The notes under the pieces were generated by a model. The model was given only the letters and a program-made list of their open reading frames with translations. It did not search any database and was not told where the DNA came from. A program made the translations under genes and the position numbers. Positions 36,928-45,860 of a DNA stretch of 52,069 bases are shown here, in pieces. Positions within the stretch are counted from its first letter, which is position 1; every line of letters begins with the position of its first letter. Origin of the DNA: Pelagibius sp. (GTDB taxonomy: Bacteria; Pseudomonadota; Alphaproteobacteria; Kiloniellales; Kiloniellaceae); NCBI RefSeq assembly GCF_028289705.1, contig NZ_JANQOI010000097.1, positions 1 to 52,069 of the forward strand, written 5' to 3'.

Positions 36928-38229
36928 GTGACCGCCGAAGCCGAAGCGGGCGATCTGCCCCGGGCTCAGAGCGAAGCGACGGGCTTCCGCCGCGTCGCCC
37001 GCGACTACGCCGAGAACCGCATCGCGGTGGCGGCCCTGGTGGTGCTGGTGGTGATCGTCCTGATCGCCGCCTTCGCACCGGTGATCTCGCCGCAGAATCC
37101 CTACGACCTGCTGGACATCGACCTGGAGGACGGCCGCCTGCTGCCGGGCTCGCCCAAGCTGTCGAAGGAGGCGGAGATCGCAGTGCGGGCCAGCGTCGGG
37201 GGCCTGGGTGGCGAGGCCGCAGCAACGCTCGACCTCACCGCGGTGGGGCGCAGCGGCGACGCGCCGCTCACCGCCCTGGGCATCGCGCTGACGCCGCAAC
37301 CGGGGGCGCCGCAGTCCTACGCCCTCGGGATCACCGCGACGGCCGGCGGGCCGCTCGATCCGCTCACCGAAGTGCAGATCAGGCGCTTGCCGCGCGGCAG
37401 CACGCTCTCAGCCGGAGAGAAGAGCGCGTTCCGCAACGTCTGGAAGCTCGCCCCGGCGGACCTGGCGGGACTGGTGCTGACCCTGCCCGCCTCGGCGGGT
37501 GAGACGTTTCGCTTCGAGGTCACGGCCTCCGGCGGCGAACGCCGCCATCTCATGACCTACTGGCTGGGCACCGACGACCAGGGCCGCGACATGATGAGCG
37601 CGATCTTCTACGGCCTGCGCATCAGCCTCATCGTCGCCGTCACCAGCGTGCTGATCGCGCTGACCATCGGCACGCTGGTGGGTCTCTATGCCGCCTACTA
37701 CGGCGGCCGGGTCGATGCCCTGATCATGCGGCTGGTCGACCTGCAGCTCAGCTTTCCGACCATCCTGGTGGCGCTGATCCTGCTCGCGCTGCTGGGCAAG
37801 GGCGTGTTCAACGTGCTGCTCGCCCTGGTCATCGTGCAGTGGGCGCTCTACGCGCGGGTGGCCCGCGGTGTGGCACTGGCCGAGCGCAACAAGGAGTATG
37901 TCGAGGCGGCGCAGTGCCTGGGCCTGAGCAGCACGCGGGTGATCCTGTTCCACATCCTGCCGAACTGCCTGCCTTCCCTGATCGTCATCGCCACCCTGGA
38001 GGTCGCCCACGCCATCTCCCTGGAGGCCACCCTGAGTTTCCTCGGCGTCGGCCTGCCGGTCACCGAGCCCTCCCTCGGCCTGCTGATCTCCAACGGCTTC
38101 GACTACCTGCTGTCGGGCTATCCCTGGATCAGCGTGCTGCCCGGCGTCGCCCTACTGATCACGGTGACCAGCATCAACCTGGTGGGCGACGAACTGCGCG
38201 ACGTGATGAACCCCCGACTGCAACGCTGA
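36928..38229 (+). CDS. ABC importer permease, DppC type with large external insert
   Basis: The 433-residue permease starts with GTG 36928. TM1 is at about residues 33-53 (VAALVVLVVIVLIAAFAPVI). The family motif YWLGTDDQGRDMMSAIFYG does not come until residue 212, against about 90 in usual DppC proteins, so about 120 extra residues sit outside the membrane (about 75-200). They read as beta-rich: AAATLDLTAVGRSGDAPLTAL, then SYALGITATAGGPLDPLTEV and FRFEVTASGGERRHLMTY. Five more TM segments and the coupling loop AAQCLGLSSTRVILFHILPNC follow. No ATPase gene comes after it. The insert may touch the binding protein (inference). Confidence 0.92.
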   Translation: MTAEAEAGDLPRAQSEATGFRRVARDYAENRIAVAALVVLVVIVLIAAFAPVISPQNPYDLLDIDLEDGRLLPGSPKLSKEAEIAVRASVGGLGGEAAATLDLTAVGRSGDAPLTALGIALTPQPGAPQSYALGITATAGGPLDPLTEVQIRRLPRGSTLSAGEKSAFRNVWKLAPADLAGLVLTLPASAGETFRFEVTASGGERRHLMTYWLGTDDQGRDMMSAIFYGLRISLIVAVTSVLIALTIGTLVGLYAAYYGGRVDALIMRLVDLQLSFPTILVALILLALLGKGVFNVLLALVIVQWALYARVARGVALAERNKEYVEAAQCLGLSSTRVILFHILPNCLPSLIVIATLEVAHAISLEATLSFLGVGLPVTEPSLGLLISNGFDYLLSGYPWISVLPGVALLITVTSINLVGDELRDVMNPRLQR

Positions 38230-38467
38230 TCCGCAAGACGGCGCAGAAAGCCGCGCCCTGCACCGAAGCCTACGAACTCCAGCGTTTTCTTCTTCTGGCC
38301 CAAGAACGAATGCCGGTTGGCGGGGACAGTGAAAGCAGCAGCATAAGCTGAAAGTCCGTTTTGCGGCATTCGGCCTACTCCGCAATCGTTGACCAACAGC
38401 CTTTACATGACATTTCAGGTCGTGGAATGCTCACACCCTGCGCGTCTTCCGCGCGGGCATTCGAGAC

Positions 38468-40618
38468 GTGCCGATGAGCGAGGGGCAACAAAGCGGCGGC
38501 TCGGCCGCGGTGGTGAACGAAATCGCCGCTTGGTGCGAGGACCGCGCGAAGGAGCTGGGAACGGAGGCGTCCCGGCAATTCAGGCTCATTGTCGTCATCG
38601 TGGTGATCGGCCTGATTCTGCTGCTCGTTTTGCCGCCGCTGATCGGTCAAATCGACTTTTTGACGACAAGGCTATTCGGCGGAGCGCCGCCGATGCAATC
38701 GCTGGAGAACGCCGAGGGAGCCGTTCGTCGGCTTGGCGATCAGGTGGCTGAGTCACAGGCGCGCTTTGAGGACCTCGACGGTGAACTGAGTTCGATTAGA
38801 GAAGGCCTGCAGAACCATGCCGACCGGCGCAACCGGCTGCTGGGTCAGGCTGATTCCCTGATGAGTGCCCCTCTGGCCCTCTGGCAACCCCAGGAGCCCG
38901 CCGGACCGTTCGGGAGGTGGGCCGATGTCATGGTGGCCCCGGATGGCAGCCTGCTCACTGCAGGACTGGAGGGTGACAGCACCAACGCAGAGATTCTTAT
39001 ACTGCGATCCGACGACGGGCAAAGCTGGTCATCCCTTCGTCCTATCGAGACCTCGGGGGCGCGGCTCAAAGGGTGGGTCAACGCGTTCGCGACGGCCTCG
39101 GACAATACCCTCCTCGCTGCCGGCTTTGAGGGCGCAATCAACAGTCCAAAAGTCCTGATCCTGCGTTCCGGCAACGGGCTGAACTGGTTGCCGATACGTC
39201 CATTGAACACCGAGGGCGAACGGCTTCAGGGATGGTTGAGCAGCTTCGCTGTGGCCACGGACAACACCCTGTTTGCAGCCGGCTCCGAAAACCGGATTCT
39301 TGAAGAGACCGTCGATGAGTTTCATCTGATTCTCCGCTCCGAGAACGGAGAGAACTGGTCAGCCATCCATCCGAAGGACGACCAGGGCGAGAGGCTCAGG
39401 GGACGATTGAACAGCCTGACTGCGACGACCGATGGTCTTCTGCTCGCCACAGGGTATGAAGGTGACTTCCGCAAAGCAGAAGTGGTCATTCTCAGTTCCG
39501 TAGATGGCCAGACATGGTCTGCGGTCCGTCCAACGACGACTCAGGGTGAACGACTCAGGGGTGACCTAAGCGCCTTGCTGTTTGCCCCAGACGGCAGCCG
39601 TATTGCCGTAGGGACCGAAGTTGGCACCGGCAGGCCACAGGACGGGACTGGGGCAGAGGCAAGTGGTGCATATACCCTGATCCTGCGTTCTGTGAACGGG
39701 CAGAGCTGGTTGCCGATCCGTCCGCAGAATCCTGAAGGCGGGCGGTTGAAAGGCGGGCTCACAGGAATCTTCGCGACACCCAGTGGCGCCCTGCTTGCGG
39801 CAGGTTACGAGGGTGACTTTGGCGACCCGAGGTTTCTGCTCTTGCGCTCGGAAGACGGACTGAGTTGGTCGCCAATACGCGCCGAGAACGTCGCCGGGGA
39901 ACGACTGGCAGGTTGGATAACCGCGCTGGAAGTAGGCCCGGACGGCTACCTTTTCGGAGCGGGAAGCCAGGTTTGGAGGAGCTCGGTGACGGGAGAGGCA
40001 AATGAGGCGTTGCGCAACCTGCCGCGCGACGGCTCGTGGCAGGAGAACCCTGAGCGCGTCACGCAGGCACTCAATGGTTTGTTGTCGATCATCTCACAGC
40101 ACGGTAGCGGCTATCCGGAAGGCACCGCCAAGCTGCGAGACTCGGCAAGAGAAACGATCTCAGCTTGGGACCGCGATCGAGAATCGGAAGCTCGGGTGGT
40201 CACATTGCACAGCGATGCTGTTGTTGCTCTGAAGCAGCAAGAAGACACGCTGATGAATGTGCAGGAAGGCACCGAACTCCTGGCCCGCGCCTTAACCGAT
40301 GCCGACGAGCTGCGCCGGGCGAGCCGCATCGCCACGCGTATCGCGGTGGTCGCCCTTCTGATCTATCTCGTCCAGATCGTCGTCAACCGCTATCGCTACC
40401 TTCAGCGCATGGAAGGCTTCTATCGCGCCCGGGCCCAGGCGCTAAGGTTGATGGCTGCGGCGCCGCAAGCCGAGGCGGCTCTGAAGGACATCACGATCAC
40501 CGACCTCATGCTGGCGCTGTCGCCGGATGGCATCGGGTTCGACAAATCTGCCGATCCGCCGACCCAGAACATGATGAACATCTTCCGTGAGGCGCTGCGC
40601 AGGGAGAAGACGCCGTAA
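38468..40618 (+). CDS. Unrecognised membrane protein: seven-bladed Asp-box propeller between two TM helices
   Basis: The chain of about 716 residues has TM1 at about 39-60, a coiled coil at about 80-130, a repeat region at 150-510, a second coiled-coil-like helix at about 530-620, TM2 at 622-640, and a cytoplasmic tail of about 75 residues. Six Asp-box (BNR) motifs of the S-x-(D/N)-G-x-x-W type sit near 181, 234, 291, 344, 408 and 461, spaced 53-64, with a seventh incomplete blade. Each blade repeats DG-LLAAG-EGD, LILRS, W-IRP and GERL-G. Cys23 precedes TM1. Both ends should be cytoplasmic and the propeller periplasmic. The start is GTG 38468 or ATG 38474. GC is visibly lower than in its neighbours. 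I do not recognise the family. Confidence 0.82.
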   Translation: MPMSEGQQSGGSAAVVNEIAAWCEDRAKELGTEASRQFRLIVVIVVIGLILLLVLPPLIGQIDFLTTRLFGGAPPMQSLENAEGAVRRLGDQVAESQARFEDLDGELSSIREGLQNHADRRNRLLGQADSLMSAPLALWQPQEPAGPFGRWADVMVAPDGSLLTAGLEGDSTNAEILILRSDDGQSWSSLRPIETSGARLKGWVNAFATASDNTLLAAGFEGAINSPKVLILRSGNGLNWLPIRPLNTEGERLQGWLSSFAVATDNTLFAAGSENRILEETVDEFHLILRSENGENWSAIHPKDDQGERLRGRLNSLTATTDGLLLATGYEGDFRKAEVVILSSVDGQTWSAVRPTTTQGERLRGDLSALLFAPDGSRIAVGTEVGTGRPQDGTGAEASGAYTLILRSVNGQSWLPIRPQNPEGGRLKGGLTGIFATPSGALLAAGYEGDFGDPRFLLLRSEDGLSWSPIRAENVAGERLAGWITALEVGPDGYLFGAGSQVWRSSVTGEANEALRNLPRDGSWQENPERVTQALNGLLSIISQHGSGYPEGTAKLRDSARETISAWDRDRESEARVVTLHSDAVVALKQQEDTLMNVQEGTELLARALTDADELRRASRIATRIAVVALLIYLVQIVVNRYRYLQRMEGFYRARAQALRLMAAAPQAEAALKDITITDLMLALSPDGIGFDKSADPPTQNMMNIFREALRREKTP

Positions 40619-40626
40619 GGCTCCGA

Positions 40627-40645
40627 TGGGCGGGTGACCCGCCCA
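40627..40645. terminator. Hairpin between the propeller gene and adenine deaminase
   Basis: TGGGCGGG (40627-40634) and CCCGCCCA (40638-40645) pair perfectly over 8 bases around TGA. On the plus strand CCTTATTCCTCTT follows. It lies 8 bases after the propeller gene stop and 12 before the end of the convergent deaminase gene, so it can serve both. Confidence 0.55.
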
Positions 40646-40657
40646 CCTTATTCCTCT

Positions 40658-41662
40658 TCACCCGGCATTCACGTAGGCATCCACGGCGGCGAGGTGGGCG
40701 GCCTTGGTCTCGGAGTCGAGGAAAGAGGCCTCGAAGGAGTTGCGGGCGATCCGCGCCAGCTCGGCGTCGCTCAGCCCCAGCGCGTCCTGCACGGCGCGGT
40801 AGTTGTCGTTGACGTAGCCGCCGAAGTAGGCCGGATCGTCGGAGTTCACGGTGACGCAGAGGCCCTGGTCCATCATGGTCTTCAGCGGATGCTCGGCCAT
40901 GGTCTTGACGCCGCCCAAGCGCAGGTTGGAGAGCGGGCAGACGGTGAGCGGCATGCGCCGCTGGGCCAGCTCGCGCACCAGCGCCGGGTCTTCCAGCGCC
41001 CGGTTGCCGTGGTCGATGCGGTCCACCGCCAGCGCGCGCAAAGCCCCCCAGACATAGGCCGGCGGGCCCTCCTCGCCGGCATGGGCCACGGCCCGGAAGC
41101 CGGCGGCCCGCGCACGCTCGAAGACGCCGACGAACTTCTCCGGCGGATGGCCGTTCTCGGTGGAATCGAGGCCGACGCCGACGATGGCGCCGCGGTAGTC
41201 CATCGCCTCCTCCAGGGTCGCCATGGCGTCCTCGGCCGAGAGATGGCGCAGGAAGCAGAGGATCAGCTTGGAGCTGACGCCCAGCTCATGCTCACCGTCC
41301 CGCAAGGCGCGGTGAATGCCCTGGAAGACCGTATCGAAGGCGACGCCGCGGCCGGTGTGGCCCTGGGGGTCGAAGAAGATCTCCGCATGGCGCACACCGT
41401 CCGCGGCGGCCCGGCGCAGATAGGCCAGGGTGAGGTCGTAGAAGTCCTCCTCCCTCAACAGCACCGACATACCCTGGTAGTAGAGGTCGAGGAAGTCCTG
41501 TAGGTTGCCGAAGCGGTAGGCGGCGCGCAGCGCCTCCACCGAGTCGTAAGGCAGCGTGATGGCATTGCGCTGCGCCAGGGCAAACATCATCTCCGGCTCC
41601 AGCGAGCCCTCGATGTGGAGATGCAATTCGGCCTTCGGTAGGCCGGATACGAAGTCACTCAC
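40658..41662 (-). CDS. Adenine deaminase (adenosine deaminase family, type 2)
   Basis: The 334-residue zinc hydrolase probably converts adenine to hypoxanthine in purine salvage. The zinc and catalytic motifs are LPKAELHLHIEGSLEPE near the start, VAHAGEEGPP, DRIDHGNRALEDP, LTVCPLSNLRL and VTVNSDDPAYFGGYVNDNY. EGSLEPE and DPAYFGGYVN are features I associate with the adenine-specific branch rather than adenosine deaminase proper, so I prefer that call, though adenosine remains possible. The proposed start is GTG 41662 (SDFVSGLPKAE next) with AAAGGA 11 bases upstream; no in-frame ATG lies near. It is divergent from the phospholipase D-like gene. Confidence 0.88.
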   Translation of the reverse strand: MSDFVSGLPKAELHLHIEGSLEPEMMFALAQRNAITLPYDSVEALRAAYRFGNLQDFLDLYYQGMSVLLREEDFYDLTLAYLRRAAADGVRHAEIFFDPQGHTGRGVAFDTVFQGIHRALRDGEHELGVSSKLILCFLRHLSAEDAMATLEEAMDYRGAIVGVGLDSTENGHPPEKFVGVFERARAAGFRAVAHAGEEGPPAYVWGALRALAVDRIDHGNRALEDPALVRELAQRRMPLTVCPLSNLRLGGVKTMAEHPLKTMMDQGLCVTVNSDDPAYFGGYVNDNYRAVQDALGLSDAELARIARNSFEASFLDSETKAAHLAAVDAYVNAG

Positions 41663-41915
41663 GCGATGGTCGGTCCTTTCGCCCGATGGATTCCATTGGG
41701 CGGCGAATTTGGGTTGCAGGGTTATAGCGAAGTCGGGGCCCCCGCGTCGACCGGGAAGGCGGCCCGGTTCGGGCCAGAAATTCCCACGCCACCCCCTTTG
41801 CGCAGCGGGCCCCACCCCTTCTGCGCGGAAACAGCTCCGAGATCGTCTTTGGGCTGTAACCCGGAAGAAGTTAAATTGGTGGTATCGCACGACGGTCACA
41901 GCGGGGGTTGCGACC

Positions 41916-43001
41916 ATGCCGTTCAATCTGAACGACCGCATCGAATTCCACATGGGGCCGAGCGCCATCGGCGCGCCGGACGACCTGGAGGCGGCCATCG
42001 TCGACTTCATCGACCGGGCCCGCGATTCCCTGGATGTCGCCATACAGGAAGTCGAATCCCGCGCCATCACCGAGGCCTTCGTGCGCGCCAGGCAGCGCGG
42101 CGTCCGGGTGCGCATCGTGCTGGAGCAGGACTACCTGCGTGCCGGCAATCCGCCGGCCGATCCCTTCGCGGAGGGTGGCGCCGAGGACGAGGAGAACCGC
42201 GCCCTCTTCGCCGCCATGCTGCGTGCCAACATCGACGCCCGGGCCGACTACAACCCGGAGATCTTCCATCAGAAGTTCATCGTGCGCGACAGCGGCAAGA
42301 GCCGCCGCGCCCTGCTGGCCGGCTCCACCAATTTCACCCCCACCGGCGTGGGCCGCAACCTGAACCACGTGGTGATCCTGCACGACCAGCGGGTCTGCAA
42401 CGAATATGACCTGGAATTCGAGGAGATCTGGACCGGCACCTTCGGGCGCAAGCGCAACCGCCATGACCCCTCGCCGCGCAACAACCGGGTGGCGGGCCTG
42501 CGGGTGCGCGCACTCTTCGCCCCCGACCACGCGCCGGAAATGGAGATCATGAAGCAGATCCTGAAGGCGCGCGAGCGGATCGACTTCGCCATCTTCACGT
42601 TCTCCCAGTCCTCCGGCATCGACGACGCGCTGGTGGCGATGTCCCAGGCCGGCCTGACTGTCCGCGGCATCTTCGATTCCGGGCAGGGCAACCGCGACTG
42701 GGCGGCGACCCGGCTGGTCGCCAATGCCGGCGGCGAGGCCTTTCTGGCCTCACGCAAGAACGGACTGGGCAAGTTACACCACAAGTTGATGGTGATCGAT
42801 TCGTCGCTGGTCATCGCCGGCAGCTTCAACTACACCGGCCCGGCCAACCGGCTGAACGACGAGAACATTCTATTGATCGGCGACCTCGACGAAGACGATC
42901 CGGACGCACAAGCCGATCAGGAAGCCCTCGCCGCCTTCGCCCTTGAGGAAATCGAGCGCATGATCGCCGCCCACGGCGTCGCCGTTCCCGCGGCGCCCTA
43001 G
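41916..43001 (+). CDS. Phospholipase D-like protein with two HKD motifs
   Basis: The 361-residue PLD-superfamily protein has two catalytic halves. The first HKD is FHQKFIVRD (His118, Lys120, Asp125) followed by AGSTNFTPTG. The second is LHHKLMVID (His288, Lys290, Asp295) followed by AGSFNYTGPANRLNDEN. This layout is shared by bacterial phospholipases, cardiolipin-synthase relatives and Nuc-type nucleases; no TM or signal peptide is seen, so a cytosolic phosphodiesterase is likely. The start at 41916 (MPFNLNDRIEFH) is chosen over a long upstream frame running opposite the deaminase. Its TAG overlaps the stop of the convergent DUF1194 gene as the palindrome CTAG (42998-43001). Confidence 0.88.
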   Translation: MPFNLNDRIEFHMGPSAIGAPDDLEAAIVDFIDRARDSLDVAIQEVESRAITEAFVRARQRGVRVRIVLEQDYLRAGNPPADPFAEGGAEDEENRALFAAMLRANIDARADYNPEIFHQKFIVRDSGKSRRALLAGSTNFTPTGVGRNLNHVVILHDQRVCNEYDLEFEEIWTGTFGRKRNRHDPSPRNNRVAGLRVRALFAPDHAPEMEIMKQILKARERIDFAIFTFSQSSGIDDALVAMSQAGLTVRGIFDSGQGNRDWAATRLVANAGGEAFLASRKNGLGKLHHKLMVIDSSLVIAGSFNYTGPANRLNDENILLIGDLDEDDPDAQADQEALAAFALEEIERMIAAHGVAVPAAP

Positions 43002-43768
43002 TTGGCACCCCGGGCGGCGGCAAGGCGCAGGCGGAAGGTCTGCTCGTCCGGCACGCCGGCCACCTCCAGCAGCAGCTTGCGGCGCACTGCGCTGGCAAAG
43101 CTCTCCTCGCCGTCGGCCGTCACCACGAAAGAGGCGGGGCCGGCGATGATCTCGCGCTCGAAGGCCGCCTCGAGATCGTAGGAAACCGGACGGCCGGTGG
43201 CGCAGACCCGGCAGAGGATGGCCAAGCCGTTGATGGAGACATCAGAGGCCAGGGCCGCCTGGCGGGCCACTTCGATGGGAATGCCGCCCCAGTTGTTGGC
43301 GCTGTCGCCGGAGAAGTCGATGATCTTGCGGTCGCCTTCGATGTCGTTGCCCTCGATCAGGGCGAGACCGGCGGCGATGGCCGCGCCGATGGCGTTGCGT
43401 CCGAAGGCCAGCCGCGGCACCTCCAGAAGCTGCTTGGCGAAGGCGGCGGCGGAGGCTTCGCCGTCGATGATGGTCCAGGGCACAACGACTTCCTGGGAGG
43501 TGGCATCACCCCATTCGACGTAGGTGACCGCGATCTTGCCGTCCTGGCCCAGGCCGATGGCCGCCAGGATGTCAGGATCGGTGATCGCTTCGGCGTAACC
43601 CTGGCGCTGGAAAAAGATCTCGCTGTCGTCGATGGAGCCGGAGGCATCGGCCAGCAGCACCAGTTCGAGGTCGACCCGTTCGGCGGCCCGCGACGGGCTC
43701 ACCGACGCCAGCACAGCCAGAACCACGCAAACGCCAATTGCCCGCAAAGGCCGTCCAGGACATTTCAT
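42998..43768 (-). CDS. DUF1194 protein with von Willebrand factor A fold, exported
   Basis: The 256-residue protein has a signal peptide (hydrophobic AIGVCVVLAVLASVS, then SRAAE). The metal-ion-dependent adhesion site is DASGS at 41-45, in LELVLLADASGSIDD. KIIDFSGDSANNWG supplies the second VWA motif and ILCRVC a probable disulfide. DUF1194 proteins are periplasmic VWA proteins of unknown role, common in alphaproteobacteria. The start at 43768 (MKCPGRPLRA) is preferred over 43864, which adds 32 residues before the signal. A 142-bp double-hairpin repeat lies upstream, in the divergent gap to the GFA gene. Confidence 0.9.
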   Translation of the reverse strand: MKCPGRPLRAIGVCVVLAVLASVSPSRAAERVDLELVLLADASGSIDDSEIFFQRQGYAEAITDPDILAAIGLGQDGKIAVTYVEWGDATSQEVVVPWTIIDGEASAAAFAKQLLEVPRLAFGRNAIGAAIAAGLALIEGNDIEGDRKIIDFSGDSANNWGGIPIEVARQAALASDVSINGLAILCRVCATGRPVSYDLEAAFEREIIAGPASFVVTADGEESFASAVRRKLLLEVAGVPDEQTFRLRLAAARGAN

Positions 43769-43870
43769 GATCGATCTCCGTCGTTCGCTCCTTCGACCGG
43801 CGTGCCCCTGCGCCACAGTGCCCGGGGGCAGTCTAGCCGGTTGCCGGCGCTGCGGATACGGCACATCCGC

Positions 43871-44012
43871 CTAGAGCAGATCCTGGTTCGATGGAATCGC
43901 CGGAGCGATCCATCGAACCAGGTGAATCTGCTCTAATTCTCAAGTGTAGAGCGGATTCACATGTTTAGACGCAAACACGAAGGTGTTTGCGTCTAAACAT
44001 GATCCGCTCTAG
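43871..44012 (-). repeat. 142-bp double-hairpin element, copy 2 (inverted)
   Basis: Same length and design as 5131-5272 but in opposite orientation. On the plus strand hairpin B comes first (43872-43935), then an 11-base linker, then hairpin A (43947-44011). By hand alignment the copies differ at few positions. In hairpin B the pair G-C in copy 1 (TTCGGTGG / CCACCGAA) is A-T here (TTCGATGG / CCATCGAA), a compensatory change. It lies in the divergent region between the DUF1194 and GFA genes (43769-44072). Confidence 0.85.
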
Positions 44013-44072
44013 GCCGCGGCTGACTCCCCTTCGGCGGTTAGATAAGCTGTTCCTTGAACAAAGGAGATGGCG

Positions 44073-44471
44073 ATGGAAATGAAGCGCGGACGGTGCCTCT
44101 GCGGCGCGGTGTCCTACGAGTACGAAGGCCCGGAGAACTGGCGCGGCCACTGCCACTGCGCCTCCTGCCGGCGCAACACGGCCGCGCCCTTCACCACCTT
44201 TATGGGGGTCGCCAAGTCGGCCTACCGCTTCACCGGCGAGACACCCGCCGTTTATCATTCCTCGCCCGGGGTACGGCGCTATTTCTGCGCCACCTGCGGC
44301 ACCCCCATCGCCTATGAGAGCGACCGCTGGCCGGACGAAACCCATTTCTACGCGGCGGGCCTGGAGACGCCGGAGGACTTCGTCCCGGACTTCCATGTCC
44401 ACTGGGCCGAACGGCTGCCCTGGGTCCACCTGGACGACGATCTGCCGAAGTACGAGAAGACCGGCAGCTAA
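44073..44471 (+). CDS. GFA/CENP-V family zinc-binding protein
   Basis: The 132-residue protein has the GFA fold's cysteine ladder: RCLCGAVSYEYEG (Cys8, Cys10), HCHCASCRRNTAAPF, and YFCATCGTPIAYES. These hold one or two zinc ions. Members are called glutathione-dependent formaldehyde-activating enzymes or centromere protein V-like, but most have no proven reaction. The start at ATG 44073 is chosen because AAGGAG (44061-44066) lies 6 bases before it but directly touches the earlier ATG 44067. An MFS gene follows after 53 bases on the same strand. Confidence 0.9.
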   Translation: MEMKRGRCLCGAVSYEYEGPENWRGHCHCASCRRNTAAPFTTFMGVAKSAYRFTGETPAVYHSSPGVRRYFCATCGTPIAYESDRWPDETHFYAAGLETPEDFVPDFHVHWAERLPWVHLDDDLPKYEKTGS

Positions 44472-44524
44472 AGAGACAATTTCTCTGTCCTTTCCGCCGA
44501 CCCGGGATCGGCGTAGAAGGGCCG

Positions 44525-45772
44525 ATGCTTCCGCTTTCCCTCCTGCGCGCCCACGGCCGGCTGATCGCTTTCGGCTTTTTCATGTGCTTCTGCTCGAGCC
44601 TTGGGCAGACCTTCTTCATCGCACTCTTCGGCGGCGAGATCCGCCGGGCCTTCGATCTCAGCGACGGGGACTTCGGCAGCATCTACTCCATGGGAACCCT
44701 GATCAGCGCCGCCGTGCTCGTCTGGCTCGGCCGGCTGATCGACCGCGTGCCCCTGGCGGCCTTCGCTGCGGCGACCCTGGTGGGCCTGTCCGCCATGTGC
44801 CTGCTCATGGGACTGGCCGGAACCCTGGAGCTCCAATGGGGCGCGGTCCTCCTTCTGCCGGCGATCTTCGGGCTGCGTCTCTTCGGCCAGGGTCTTGCCA
44901 GCCACAGCGCCATCGTCGCCATGGGGCGCTACTTCTCCGCAGAGCGCGGGCGCGCCGTCTCCCTGGCGTCCCTCGGCCATACCCTCGGCGATGCGTTTCT
45001 GCCGGGCCTTGTGGTCGCCGCCCTGGCGGTTGCCGCCTGGCAGGCCATCTGGGCCGGCGCCGGGCTGACACTGCTGGCCCTGTCGCCCCTGGTCTTCGTC
45101 CTGCTGAAGGGTCAGCGCGCACGCGACGCCGCCCTGCAAGCACGGCGTCTTGCGGGCTTCGCCGGTGACGCGGCGGCGGATTGGGCCCTGGCCGCCGTCC
45201 TGCGGGACAGCGGCCTCTGGCTGCGGCTGCCGGCTCTGCTGGCCCCTTCGTTCATCTTCACCGGGCTCATCTTCCACCAGGTCCATCTGGCCGAGACCAA
45301 AGGCTGGCCGCTTGCCCTCCTGGCCGGCTCCTACCTCGTGTTCGCCGCCGCTTCGGTCACGACCCTGATCGTTGGCGGGCTGCTGGTCGACCGCTTCACC
45401 GCCCGGCGCCTGGTCACCCTGTTTCTGGCACCACTCGCTATGGCCTGTCTCGTCCTGGCCTCCAGCGATGCGGCCTTTGCGGCGCCGGTTTTCATGGGCC
45501 TTCTGGGCGTCAGCGCCGGCATCACCGGCGTGCTGCTCGGCGCACTTTGGGCGGAGCTCTACGGCACTTCCCACCTGGGTGCGATTCGCGCTTTCGGCCA
45601 GGCCGCGATGGTCTTTTCCTCCGGCCTCGCCCCGGCCTTCATGGGCGTACTGATCGACCTGGGCTTTGCGGTCGAGCGGATCGCCGCCGGCGCCGCGCTC
45701 TACTGCCTGCTCGCCGCGGCCTTGGCACGCCTGGCGGAGCGGCCGAGGAAGGTGCGGCCCCAGCCCGGTTGA
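44525..45772 (+). CDS. Major facilitator superfamily transporter
   Basis: The 415-residue carrier has twelve predicted hydrophobic segments. The first membrane half has the loop 2-3-like LVWLGRLIDRVPLAAF; the sixth helix and central loop carry LLKGQRARDAALQARR at about 195. The second half begins LRLPALLAPSFIFTGLIFHQVHL. It has the general layout of drug/metabolite MFS proteins, and the substrate cannot be read from the sequence. The cyanophycin synthetase gene starts about 90 bases after its stop, on the same strand. Confidence 0.88.
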   Translation: MLPLSLLRAHGRLIAFGFFMCFCSSLGQTFFIALFGGEIRRAFDLSDGDFGSIYSMGTLISAAVLVWLGRLIDRVPLAAFAAATLVGLSAMCLLMGLAGTLELQWGAVLLLPAIFGLRLFGQGLASHSAIVAMGRYFSAERGRAVSLASLGHTLGDAFLPGLVVAALAVAAWQAIWAGAGLTLLALSPLVFVLLKGQRARDAALQARRLAGFAGDAAADWALAAVLRDSGLWLRLPALLAPSFIFTGLIFHQVHLAETKGWPLALLAGSYLVFAAASVTTLIVGGLLVDRFTARRLVTLFLAPLAMACLVLASSDAAFAAPVFMGLLGVSAGITGVLLGALWAELYGTSHLGAIRAFGQAAMVFSSGLAPAFMGVLIDLGFAVERIAAGAALYCLLAAALARLAERPRKVRPQPG

Positions 45773-45860
45773 CAGGCCAGGCGAAGTCCTTGGCGCTTGG
45801 ACGTCATTGCAGGCAACCGCTATGCTGCGCGGCGGTGGGAGCAGCTCGGTCCAGGCTTAC

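Noticed and set aside
32680-37299. Very long open frame on the minus strand (over 1,500 codons) across the sulfatase-importer operon.
   Set aside because: It runs opposite five well-supported genes, has a His/Asp/Gly/Arg-rich low-complexity composition and no recognisable domain. High-GC codon use leaves such antisense frames open.
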